The translations under genes were made by a program, and so were the position numbers. Below, piece by piece: positions 6,284 to 12,249 of a DNA stretch of 12,249 bases (its first letter is position 1; every line of letters starts with the position of its first letter). A model generated the notes under the pieces. That model searched no databases. It was given only the letters and a program-made list of their open reading frames with translations, and was not told where the DNA came from. Source of the DNA: Acidobacteriaceae bacterium (lineage in GTDB: Bacteria > Acidobacteriota > Terriglobia > Terriglobales > Acidobacteriaceae); the NCBI GenBank assembly GCA_030042915.1, contig JASHYS010000388.1, positions 1 to 12,249 of the forward strand, in the 5' to 3' direction.

Positions 6284-8386
6284 ATGCTTCAACTGCTTCA
6301 GAGCATTAAAGACGGCGCCACCACTCTGGCAGAAGCCCCGGCCCCGCAGCCGGACCGGGATAGTCTGTTGATCCGTCCTGCTGCGTCGATCATCTCCGCC
6401 GGTACCGAGCGCATGCTTCTGGACTTTGGCAAAGCCAACTGGCTCGAGAAGGCTCGTCAGCAGCCCGACAAGGTCCGGCAGGTGCTCGAAAAGTTCCGCA
6501 CCGACGGCCTCAGCGCCACTGTCGAGTCCGTTCGCGCCAGGCTCGACCAGCCCATCGCTCCGGGCTATTCCAACGCCGGCGTGGTGCTCGAAGTTGCCCC
6601 TGGCGTCACCGAGTTCCGTCGCGGCGATCGCGTCGTCTCCAACGGTCCCCACGCCGAAGTCGTCAGCGTGCCCAGAAACCTTTGCGCCCGGATTCCTGAC
6701 GGTGTCACGGACGAATGCGCCGCCTTCACGGTGGTCGCTGCCATCGCCCTCGAAGGTATTCGCCTCGCGCAGCCGGCTCTTGGCGAAACGGTCGTCGTCT
6801 CCGGGCTCGGCCTCATCGGCCTGCTCACCGTCCAACTGCTGCGCGCCAGCGGCTGCCGCGTCGTGGGAACCGATTTCGATCCGCGCAAGCTCCAGATCGC
6901 GCGCTCTTTCGGTGCTGCCACCGTCGACCTCTCTGCTGGTGAGGACCCTATTTCGGCTGTCGAGCAGTTCACGGCCGGGCGCGGTGCCGATGCAGTCCTG
7001 ATTGCGGCCACAACCAAGTCCAGCGATCCCGTTCACCAGGCTGCCCTCATGTGCCGCAAGCGCGGACGCATCGTACTCGTCGGCATCACCGGCCTCGAGC
7101 TTTCTCGCGACGATTTCTATAAGAAGGAGCTCAGCGTCCAGGTCTCATGTTCCTACGGGCCGGGACGCTACGACCCGGCTTACGAGCAGGCCGGCCACGA
7201 CTATCCTTATGCGTACGTCCGTTGGACGGCGCAGCGCAACTTCGAAGCTGTCCTCGACATGATGGCCGACGGCCGCCTCGATGTGGAGCCGCTCATCACT
7301 CATCGCTTTCCATTCGAACGCGCGCTCGAGGCGTACGAACTCCTCGAAAGCCATGAATTCCATCTCGGTATCCTGCTTCGATTCTCGAACGACAAATCGG
7401 ACGAAGAGCTTCTCCAGCGCACCCTTCAAGTTCGCGCGCCTGCCCGGAACCCTGTGCCTTCGAACGCTTCTGTCGGTTTCATCGGCGCCGGAGGCTACGC
7501 CTCGAAGATTCTCATCCCGGCCTTCCGGAAATCCGGAGCCCGCCTGGTCTCGGTCGCCTCCAGGGGCGGCCTCACCGCGGTACACGCCGGCCGCAAATTT
7601 GCTTTCGAACAGTCCACCACCGATATCGATTTCATCCTCTCGAATCCTGCTATCGACACAGTCGCCATCGCCACCCGGCACAATAGCCACGCCGATCTCG
7701 TCTGCCGTGCACTCGAAGCCGGCAAACACGTTTTCGTTGAGAAGCCGCTGGCTCTCAGCGAAGACGAGCTCGCCCGCATCGAGGAGGTGTACTACAACCT
7801 CCCCGAGCCGCGCCTTCTGATGGCCGGCTACAATCGGCGCTTTGCTCCGCACATCACTCGGGTCCGCGAGCTGCTCGCAACCACGCCAGGACCGCGCGCT
7901 TTCGTCTACACCGTAAACGCGGGCAAGATCCCCACCGATCACTGGACCCATCACCCCGAACAGGGCGGCGGCCGCATCCTCGGCGAGGCCTGCCACTTCA
8001 TTGATCTGCTCCGCTTCCTCGCCGGCTCTCCTGCCGAAGAAGTCAAAACGGTGCGCCAATGCGCCGACACCGTCACCATCTCCATCCGTTACCAGAACGG
8101 CTCCATCGGCGCCATACACTACTTCGCCACTGGCCATCGCTCGTTTCCCAAGGAGCGGCTTGAAATCTTCGTGGCCGGCCGCATCATCGTTCTTGACAAC
8201 TTCCGCAAGCTCAAGGCGTACGGCTTCCCGCTGTTCAAGCGCAGCTTCTTGTGGCGCCAGAATAAAGGCGCACGCAAAATGGCAGCCGCTTTCGTTCAGG
8301 CCGTTCGAGCCGGAGGCCCGTCCCCCATCCCATTCCCAGAGCTGCTGGAAGTTTGCCGCACCACGCTCCAGGCAGAGTCGCACTGA
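6284..8386 (+). CDS. Bi-domain oxidoreductase (MDR-type dehydrogenase fused to Gfo/Idh/MocA)
   Basis: A 700-aa two-domain NAD(P)-dependent oxidoreductase of the type common in polysaccharide loci, probably acting on a nucleotide sugar or another sugar precursor in the cytoplasm. Residues 1-365 are an MDR (alcohol-dehydrogenase-like) domain: SIISAGTERMLLDFGKA (35-51), GYSNAGVVLEV (94-104), RRGDRVVSNGPHAEVV (112-127) and the dinucleotide-binding GLGLIG (174-179), then VVGTDFDPRK (193-202). Residues 395-700 are a Gfo/Idh/MocA domain: GFIGAGGYA (398-406), the EKP motif (486-488) in HVFVEKPLALSEDEL, and GEACHFIDLLRFL (567-579), with a likely catalytic-site His at 571. The GHE zinc-ligand motif of zinc alcohol dehydrogenases is replaced around GYSNAG, and no four-cysteine structural-zinc lobe is seen, so the first half is probably zinc-independent. 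Start ATG 6284 begins the conserved N-terminus. Four bases separate it from the next gene. Confidence 0.92.
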   Translation: MLQLLQSIKDGATTLAEAPAPQPDRDSLLIRPAASIISAGTERMLLDFGKANWLEKARQQPDKVRQVLEKFRTDGLSATVESVRARLDQPIAPGYSNAGVVLEVAPGVTEFRRGDRVVSNGPHAEVVSVPRNLCARIPDGVTDECAAFTVVAAIALEGIRLAQPALGETVVVSGLGLIGLLTVQLLRASGCRVVGTDFDPRKLQIARSFGAATVDLSAGEDPISAVEQFTAGRGADAVLIAATTKSSDPVHQAALMCRKRGRIVLVGITGLELSRDDFYKKELSVQVSCSYGPGRYDPAYEQAGHDYPYAYVRWTAQRNFEAVLDMMADGRLDVEPLITHRFPFERALEAYELLESHEFHLGILLRFSNDKSDEELLQRTLQVRAPARNPVPSNASVGFIGAGGYASKILIPAFRKSGARLVSVASRGGLTAVHAGRKFAFEQSTTDIDFILSNPAIDTVAIATRHNSHADLVCRALEAGKHVFVEKPLALSEDELARIEEVYYNLPEPRLLMAGYNRRFAPHITRVRELLATTPGPRAFVYTVNAGKIPTDHWTHHPEQGGGRILGEACHFIDLLRFLAGSPAEEVKTVRQCADTVTISIRYQNGSIGAIHYFATGHRSFPKERLEIFVAGRIIVLDNFRKLKAYGFPLFKRSFLWRQNKGARKMAAAFVQAVRAGGPSPIPFPELLEVCRTTLQAESH

Positions 8387-8390
8387 AGCG

Positions 8391-9887
8391 ATGACCTCTC
8401 GCCTTCTCAACACAGTCCGTTACCTCAAGCCGATCCAGATCTATCGGCAGGTATACCGCCCCAGGCCGCGCCTCCTCCGGCCCGCCCTGGCCCTGCGTCT
8501 TCGTTCTCGTCAAGGCCCCTGGATCGCCTGCATTTCCAGAGAGAATCCTCAGGTCGCTCCGGGCCGTTTCCGTTTTCTCAACCAGGAACATCCCATCGGC
8601 AACTGGAACGACCTCGCCATCCCGAAGCTGTGGCTCTACAATCTCCACTACCTTTCCGCACCCAACACCCAACTCATCCGCCAATGGATCGGACAGAATC
8701 CATTTGGCTGCGGAATCGGCTGGGACCCTTACCCTCTGTCTCTGCGCATCGTCAACTGGATCAAGTGGTGCCTTGCGGGAAACGTGTTGGACGATGTGGC
8801 CCTCGAAAGTCTTGCCGCGCAGGCCGGCTACCTCTCACGCACCGTCGAATACCGGCTGCTCGCCAACCACCTTCTCGCCAATGCCAAAGCTCTTGTATTC
8901 GCCGGCTGTTTCTTCGAGACCAGTCACTGGCTCGAACAGGGCCTGCAGATCCTCGGCACTGAGATCCGCGAACAGATTCTCTCCGATGGCGGCCATTTCG
9001 AGCGCAGCCCTATGTACCACGCGCTCGTCCTCGAAGATCTGCTTGACCTTGTGAACCTGAGCCGCGCCTACCCGGGTTTGCTGCCGGACTGGGACGACGT
9101 CGCCGGCCGCATGCTTGCCTGGTTGCGCCACATGATCCATCCAGACGGTCGGATTGCATTTTTCAATGATGCCGCTTTCGGCATCGCATCGGAACCTGCC
9201 AGCGTATTCGATTACGCTGAGCGTCTCGGCGTTCAACCGGGCCCGCGCGCGCTTTCCGACAGCGGCTACGTTCGCCTCGAAAACTCTCGTGCTGTGGTAT
9301 TGTTCGATGCGGCGCCCATCGGCCCCGATTATCAGCCAGGCCACGCGCACGCCGATACTCTTTCTTTCGAACTCTCTGTTGACAGCCGCCGCGCGCTCGT
9401 CAACACCGGCATCTCCACCTACGAAATCGGCGCGGACCGCCAGGCTCAGAGGGGCACGGCAGCCCATAACACCGTACGCATCGACGGCCAGGACTCGAGC
9501 GAAGTCTGGTCAGCCTTTCGTGTAGCTCGCCGCGCTCGCCTGCTCAACGTCACCACCAACCATGAGACCTTCGCTGCGGCTTCTCACGATGGCTACTCGC
9601 GCCTCAAGGACCCTGTCATTCATCGGCGCCATGTAAGCCTGCTTGCCGCCGAACTACGCATCACCGACACCGTCGAAGCGCGTCGCGAACATCAGGTCGA
9701 ACTGTTTTTCCATCGCCACCCCGGCTCAGCCGTTGGCGTCGAGCTCGATCGGCGCCTCGCATGCGCTAGAGAGAAGACCTGCTGGTATCCCGAATTCAAC
9801 CGGGGCGAAGCGAACACAAGTGTTGTAGGGCGCTGGAAAGGCCGCTGCCCCGTTCAATTCGTCACCAGAATCCCCTTTGGAGACTAA
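8391..9887 (+). CDS. Heparinase II/III-like protein (polysaccharide lyase fold)
   Basis: Predicted alginate-lyase/heparinase II/III family protein, 498 aa from ATG 8391, four bases after the upstream stop. An N-terminal alpha-helical toroid domain contains WLYNLHYL (81-88), GWDPYPLSLRIVNWIKW (110-126), EYRLLANHLLANAKAL (153-168) and DGGHFERSPMYHALVLEDLL (199-218), whose Asn/His and Tyr positions correspond to the usual catalytic neighbourhood. A C-terminal beta domain has DSGYVRL (290-296), PDYQPGHAHADTLSFEL (312-328) with its metal-site-like His pair, and RGTAAHNTVRIDGQDSSEVW (354-373). Members in exopolysaccharide operons may cut or edit an acidic polymer; a purely biosynthetic role is also possible. 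I see no clear Sec signal peptide: the N-terminus is Arg-rich, without a hydrophobic core, so export is not obvious. Reading frames antisense to and in other frames of this gene follow from its GC-rich codon use. Confidence 0.9.
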   Translation: MTSRLLNTVRYLKPIQIYRQVYRPRPRLLRPALALRLRSRQGPWIACISRENPQVAPGRFRFLNQEHPIGNWNDLAIPKLWLYNLHYLSAPNTQLIRQWIGQNPFGCGIGWDPYPLSLRIVNWIKWCLAGNVLDDVALESLAAQAGYLSRTVEYRLLANHLLANAKALVFAGCFFETSHWLEQGLQILGTEIREQILSDGGHFERSPMYHALVLEDLLDLVNLSRAYPGLLPDWDDVAGRMLAWLRHMIHPDGRIAFFNDAAFGIASEPASVFDYAERLGVQPGPRALSDSGYVRLENSRAVVLFDAAPIGPDYQPGHAHADTLSFELSVDSRRALVNTGISTYEIGADRQAQRGTAAHNTVRIDGQDSSEVWSAFRVARRARLLNVTTNHETFAAASHDGYSRLKDPVIHRRHVSLLAAELRITDTVEARREHQVELFFHRHPGSAVGVELDRRLACAREKTCWYPEFNRGEANTSVVGRWKGRCPVQFVTRIPFGD

Positions 9888-9974
9888 GGGGCTGTCTATC
9901 TGCACTTCCTCGGCTTTATCGCTGGCGCAGGTCTGGCCCCGCTGCCGAACGCATTCCCCCGAGATCCCCCGTTC

Positions 9975-11234
9975 ATGAACATTCTGTTCTTCGCGGATAA
10001 CTTCACGCCTGAGCGCAACGCCCAGGCATCGCGCGTTTACGAACGCGCATGCCACTGGGCAAAGTGGAACCACAACGTCACGGTGATCACATGCGCTCCG
10101 AACTTTCCCGAGGGCAAGGTCTTCCCAGGCTACCAAAACAAGTGGTATCAAACCGAGATTCTTTCCGGCATCCGCGTCATCCGCGTAAAGACATTCATCG
10201 CCGCCAACAAAGGCACGCTTCGCCGCAGCATTGACTACGTCTCGTACATGCTGCCCGCCTTCATCGCCGGCCTTTTTCAGCCCCAGCCCGATATTGTCGC
10301 TGCCACGTCTCCACTCCTGTTCGCCGCCATTGCCGGATGCCTGCTGGCCAAGATCCGTCGCGTCCCGTTTGTCATGGAGGTCTCCGATCTTTGGCCCGAC
10401 TCCATCGTCGCTGTCGGAGCCATGAAGCAGAACGTGCTGCTGCGCTTGCTGCAATGGCTGGAGCTGCTGCTCTATCGCCACGCCCAGGAGATTGTGGTGC
10501 TGACGACGGCATTCAAGCAAAACCTCGTCGCTCGAGGAGTTCCGGCAGAAAAGATGACCGTGGTGACAAACGGCGTTGAGTTGTCTCGCTTTCAGCCGCG
10601 TCCTCGCGATGCCGGACTCGCCGCACAATGGGGAATCCAGCCGGGCGATTTTGTTGTCTCCTATATCGGCACGCTGGGCATGGCACACGGTCTCGACAAT
10701 GTACTCACCTGCGCCAAACAACTCCACCAGCGATCCAGGGCCAAATTCATGTTCGTCGGGCCCGGCGCCGAGCGCGAGCAACTGATCGGCCAGACGCTGC
10801 GGGCCGGCCTAACAAATGTTGTCTTCGTGCCTGCACAGCCCAAGGAAGCCATGCCTGATTTTTGGGCGCTTTCCAACGTTGCTCTGGTCCACTTGAAGGA
10901 CGCACCCCTTTTTCACACCGTCATTCCCTCCAAGATCTTCGAAGCTATGGGCATGGGGCTTCCCATTATCCTGGCCGCTCCGCCAGGGGAGGCGAGCCGT
11001 CTTGTTCTCGAAGAGAGCGCGGGTGTGTGGGTGCGCGCCGGCGATCCCGCCGCCTTGGCAAAAGCCGTGATGCTCCTCGAAAACGATCGCGAGCTCACCG
11101 CACGGTACCGAGCAGCCAGCCTCGCGGCCGCGCCGCGTCACAGCCGCGAGCGCCAGGCAAGAGAAATGATGTCCTCGTTGATGAACGCGCTTGAGGCGCC
11201 AGAACAGGTGGGCTCCGTCGCGGTTGACTACTAG
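9975..11234 (+). CDS. WbuB-like GT4 family glycosyltransferase
   Basis: 419-aa retaining GT-B glycosyltransferase resembling the WbuB/N-acetyl-L-fucosamine-transferase-like subgroup of GT4. Landmarks are the opening NILFFADNFTPERNAQASRV (2-21), ITCAPNFPEGKVFPGY (38-53), PFVMEVSDLWPDSIVAVGAM (131-150), VVTNGVELSRF (196-206), VVSYIGTLGMAHGLDNVL (227-244) and TVIPSKIFEAMGMGLPII (315-332). In this subgroup the E-x7-E motif keeps only the second Glu (E323), as here. A hydrophobic stretch about 91-128, with AFIAGL and LLFAAIAGCLLAK, may sit on the membrane, as in related enzymes. ATG 9975 is the only usable in-frame start after the previous stop; its ribosome binding site is weak. An 87-bp gap separates it from the heparinase-like gene, still compatible with one operon. 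It is the last gene before a hairpin terminator. The exact sugar is not visible. Confidence 0.92.
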   Translation: MNILFFADNFTPERNAQASRVYERACHWAKWNHNVTVITCAPNFPEGKVFPGYQNKWYQTEILSGIRVIRVKTFIAANKGTLRRSIDYVSYMLPAFIAGLFQPQPDIVAATSPLLFAAIAGCLLAKIRRVPFVMEVSDLWPDSIVAVGAMKQNVLLRLLQWLELLLYRHAQEIVVLTTAFKQNLVARGVPAEKMTVVTNGVELSRFQPRPRDAGLAAQWGIQPGDFVVSYIGTLGMAHGLDNVLTCAKQLHQRSRAKFMFVGPGAEREQLIGQTLRAGLTNVVFVPAQPKEAMPDFWALSNVALVHLKDAPLFHTVIPSKIFEAMGMGLPIILAAPPGEASRLVLEESAGVWVRAGDPAALAKAVMLLENDRELTARYRAASLAAAPRHSRERQAREMMSSLMNALEAPEQVGSVAVDY

Positions 11235-11268
11235 ATTCCCGATCCTTTAAGAAAATCCGTCACCACCC

Positions 11269-11309
11269 AAAGGCCGCGTCGCCCATCGAAGGGGCGTGAT
11301 GCGGCCTTT
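11269..11309. terminator. Bidirectional hairpin terminator between convergent genes
   Basis: AAAGGCCGC (11269-11277) and GCGGCCTTT (11301-11309) form a perfect 9-bp inverted repeat, and inside it CGCCC can pair with GGGCG, extending the stem. Flanking A and T residues make it usable in both directions, although the T-tracts are short. Its position 35 bp after the glycosyltransferase stop and 32 bp before the end of the opposing small gene fits a shared terminator. Confidence 0.75.
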
Positions 11310-11341
11310 CCTGCGTTCATGCGAACTGCCCGACGCTGTTG

Positions 11342-11578
11342 TTACGGCCGTGCTTTGGCAAAGGCGCGTCCCGAGCCGGACTTTAAGTACTTCTCGAAGG
11401 CAATTGCACGCCCCTCATCAGCAAACGCGACGTAGGTTTTGACACGCCACGGACGGAACCTTGACGTGTGCGCTACCGCGCCTGAGTTGTGCTTCAAAAG
11501 TCTGGCCTTCAAATCGTCGGTGATCCCCGCGTAGAAATGCTCTCCGGCGAGGCTTTGAAGGATATAGACGTATTTCAC
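11342..11578 (-). CDS. GIY-YIG nuclease domain protein, small stand-alone form
   Basis: A 78-aa single-domain protein of the GIY-YIG superfamily (UPF0213/YhbQ-like group). From GTG 11578 it reads KYVYILQSLAG (2-12), with the GIY-equivalent VYI (4-6) and the YIG-equivalent YAG (16-18). DDLKARLLKHN (21-31) carries the conserved Arg26, and AFEKYLKSGSGRAF (60-73) carries the expected metal-binding Glu62. The catalytic set therefore looks complete, and the length is normal for the group. These small proteins are widespread in bacteria and mostly of unknown role, with DNA-repair or nuclease activity presumed. The frame is open upstream to 11863, but that would run into the tmRNA gene, and the extension is low-complexity. 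GTG 11578 follows GGGAGG with about ten bases spacing. It lies downstream of ssrA on the same strand. Confidence 0.85.
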   Translation of the reverse strand: MKYVYILQSLAGEHFYAGITDDLKARLLKHNSGAVAHTSRFRPWRVKTYVAFADEGRAIAFEKYLKSGSGRAFAKARP

Positions 11579-11655
11579 GATGCATCCGCCTCCCAACCGA
11601 TGCGACAGCCTTCGCCCATTTCGGACACTCAAGCTTATCAGACATCTTATGGTCG

Positions 11656-11729
11656 GCTGGCACGCCGAGCCGTCCGCCTCCGCTGAAGCTGCGGCGAGAC
11701 AGCCTTCGGCTGCTGGCACGCCGAGCCGT
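11656..11729. repeat. Two copies of an 18-bp direct repeat
   Basis: GCTGGCACGCCGAGCCGT occurs exactly at 11656-11673 and again at 11712-11729, 56 bp apart start to start, in the spacer between the GIY-YIG gene and the ssrA 3' end. The bases on either side differ. I found no third copy in the window. Its origin is unknown: it may be a remnant of a dispersed intergenic repeat or a local duplication. Confidence 0.8.
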
Positions 11730-11752
11730 AGCCCTCGAAGAGGGCGAAGGCT
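11701..11752 (-). other. Hairpin-forming segment next to the tmRNA 3' end; possible ssrA terminator or processing site
   Basis: AGCCTTCG (11701-11708) is the inverted complement of CGAAGGCT (11745-11752), and between them GCCCTC/GAGGGC with a three-base loop (11731-11745) forms a strong 6-bp hairpin. Transcribed leftward from ssrA, this structure starts right at the mature CCA end. There is no T-run after it, so it is a poor intrinsic terminator by the classic rule. It could instead help 3' processing or be part of the local repeat. Confidence 0.45.
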
Positions 11753-12107
11753 GGTGGAGGCGGCGGGAGTCGAACCCGCGTCCGAAATCGTTGTCAGCCG
11801 GGAGATTCCATGCTGTGTCCGGTTCGATTTGGGTTTCGCTCCGCGGCGCTTAAGAACGGACAAGATGCGCCGGAAACTAGTCCGATGATCTCATGGTCGC
11901 AACACGGACCGAGCTGCAACCACCAGCCTGCTGTGCGACGCCCGCTCGCAGCCCACAGGCAAAGCCGCGGCGAACGGCTGCTTATTTAATTAAGCAGCAA
12001 GTGCCAGATTGTCGTTGGCAACTTTTGTTTTGCAGGCGATTACGGGTGCCTACACCCCGACATGCCTCCCATGCCGCAATCGATCCCGTCGAAACCGTGA
12101 CGCCCCC
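11752..12107 (-). ncRNA. ssrA: Transfer-messenger RNA (tmRNA)
   Basis: Complete one-piece tmRNA of 356 nt, read on the minus strand; it rescues ribosomes stalled on broken mRNAs and tags the product for proteolysis. The 5' end GGGGGCG (12107-12101) pairs over 7 bp with CGCCTCC near the 3' end, with one G-U pair, followed by the discriminator A and an encoded CCA (11754-11752). The tRNA-like domain has the T-arm GCGGG-TTCGACT-CCCGC and a 5' segment GGTTTCGACGGG typical of tmRNA. The tag reading frame and its stop lie at 12019-11990, and the stop sits in a perfect 8-bp hairpin GCTGCTTA/TAAGCAGC, as in helix 5 of known tmRNAs. The GC-rich stretches between would form the pseudoknots. No disruption is seen. 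Confidence 0.97.
11990..12019 (-). other. tmRNA proteolysis tag reading frame (ANDNLALAA, stop)
   Basis: Nine codons from GCC at 12019 to GCT, then TAA, encode ANDNLALAA. The resume codon was placed by aligning the AGTT-GCC-AAC-GAC context with the E. coli AGTC-GCA-AAC-GAC context. The ending ALAA is the classic ClpXP-type degradation signal. If translation resumed one codon earlier, the tag would be VANDNLALAA. Confidence 0.88.
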
Positions 12108-12190
12108 ACATTGCGCGGCTACCTATGAGATGTTTCAGGCCTGCCGCCGGGTGCGAGCTACGGGCCGAGTGGCTCGTGCTGCATCCTTCC

Positions 12191-12196
12191 ATTCTA
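12191..12196 (-). promoter_or_regulatory. Candidate -10 element for ssrA
   Basis: On the minus strand TAGAAT (one mismatch to TATAAT) lies about 84 bases before the mature 5' end of tmRNA, which would leave a long leader to be trimmed. The hexamer about 16 bases upstream, TTCGTC, is a poor -35 match. This is the best A/T-rich candidate in the 142 bp upstream of ssrA, where I see no gene. Confidence 0.2.
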
Positions 12197-12249
12197 CGCT
12201 GAATCGGATTTTGACGAAGCCGCTAGCCTGGTGTTGGTTGCACAAACCA

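Noticed and set aside
7145..8413. Long open frame on the minus strand (422 codons) inside the bi-domain oxidoreductase gene
   Set aside because: It mirrors a gene with strong C-ending codon bias, which empties the antisense frame of stops. Its translation shows no domain, while the plus-strand product is clearly conserved in character. The same holds for the minus-strand frames at 6260-7036, 8835-9467 and 9726-10781.
9888..9974. The gap between the heparinase-like and WbuB-like genes stays open in the same frame, so the two might be one protein split by a single TAA
   Set aside because: Both proteins are complete with normal ends, the 29 intervening codons resemble no linker of either family, and such a short open stretch is expected by chance in GC-rich DNA.
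11755..11800. A separate tRNA gene suggested by the T-arm and CCA-like end
   Set aside because: The matching 5' acceptor strand lies about 300 bases away at 12101-12107 and a tag frame sits between, so this is the tRNA-like end of tmRNA.
11579..11863. N-terminal extension of the GIY-YIG protein to 173 aa
   Set aside because: It would overlap the 3' part of the tmRNA gene and the hairpin repeats, and the extra residues are low-complexity. The GTG at 11578, with an upstream GGGAGG, gives the normal domain length.

Overview
This window looks like chromosomal DNA of a free-living, fairly GC-rich bacterium. A surface-polysaccharide (exopolysaccharide or O-antigen type) biosynthesis locus ends against a housekeeping RNA gene, ssrA (tmRNA). 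Weak Shine-Dalgarno signals, C-ending codons in genes 6-8 and the kind of glycan genes present would suit an Acidobacteriota-like soil organism. That placement is a low-confidence inference; the ssrA sequence would settle it.

Left part (1-6171, + strand): five tightly packed genes. They are a class I SAM-dependent methyltransferase whose frame is open at the left edge, a CgeB-type glycosyltransferase, two GT4-fold glycosyltransferases, and a large protein in which a GT4 glycosyltransferase is fused to a methyltransferase. Several junctions overlap (TTGA and GTGA type, and about 20 bp), so this looks like one translationally coupled operon for building and methylating a glycan.

Middle part (6284-11234, + strand): after a 112-bp gap, composition and codon use shift to a higher-GC, C-ending style. 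Three genes follow: a 700-aa two-domain oxidoreductase (MDR-type dehydrogenase fused to Gfo/Idh/MocA), a heparinase II/III-like protein and a WbuB-like GT4 glycosyltransferase. The oxidoreductase probably makes or modifies a sugar precursor. The heparinase-like protein may trim or modify an acidic polymer. The last glycosyltransferase adds another sugar. A hairpin at 11269-11309 probably terminates this operon and the convergent gene beyond it.

Right part (11342-12249, - strand): a 78-aa GIY-YIG nuclease-domain protein, a short repeat- and hairpin-rich spacer, then a complete tmRNA gene (11752-12107) encoding the tag ANDNLALAA. About 140 bp upstream of ssrA hold no recognisable gene.

I see no CRISPR array, insertion sequence, integrase, toxin-antitoxin pair or defence system. 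The most unusual items are the glycosyltransferase-methyltransferase fusion, the possibility that the first gene is the tail of a second such fusion, and the composition break between the two halves of the polysaccharide locus.
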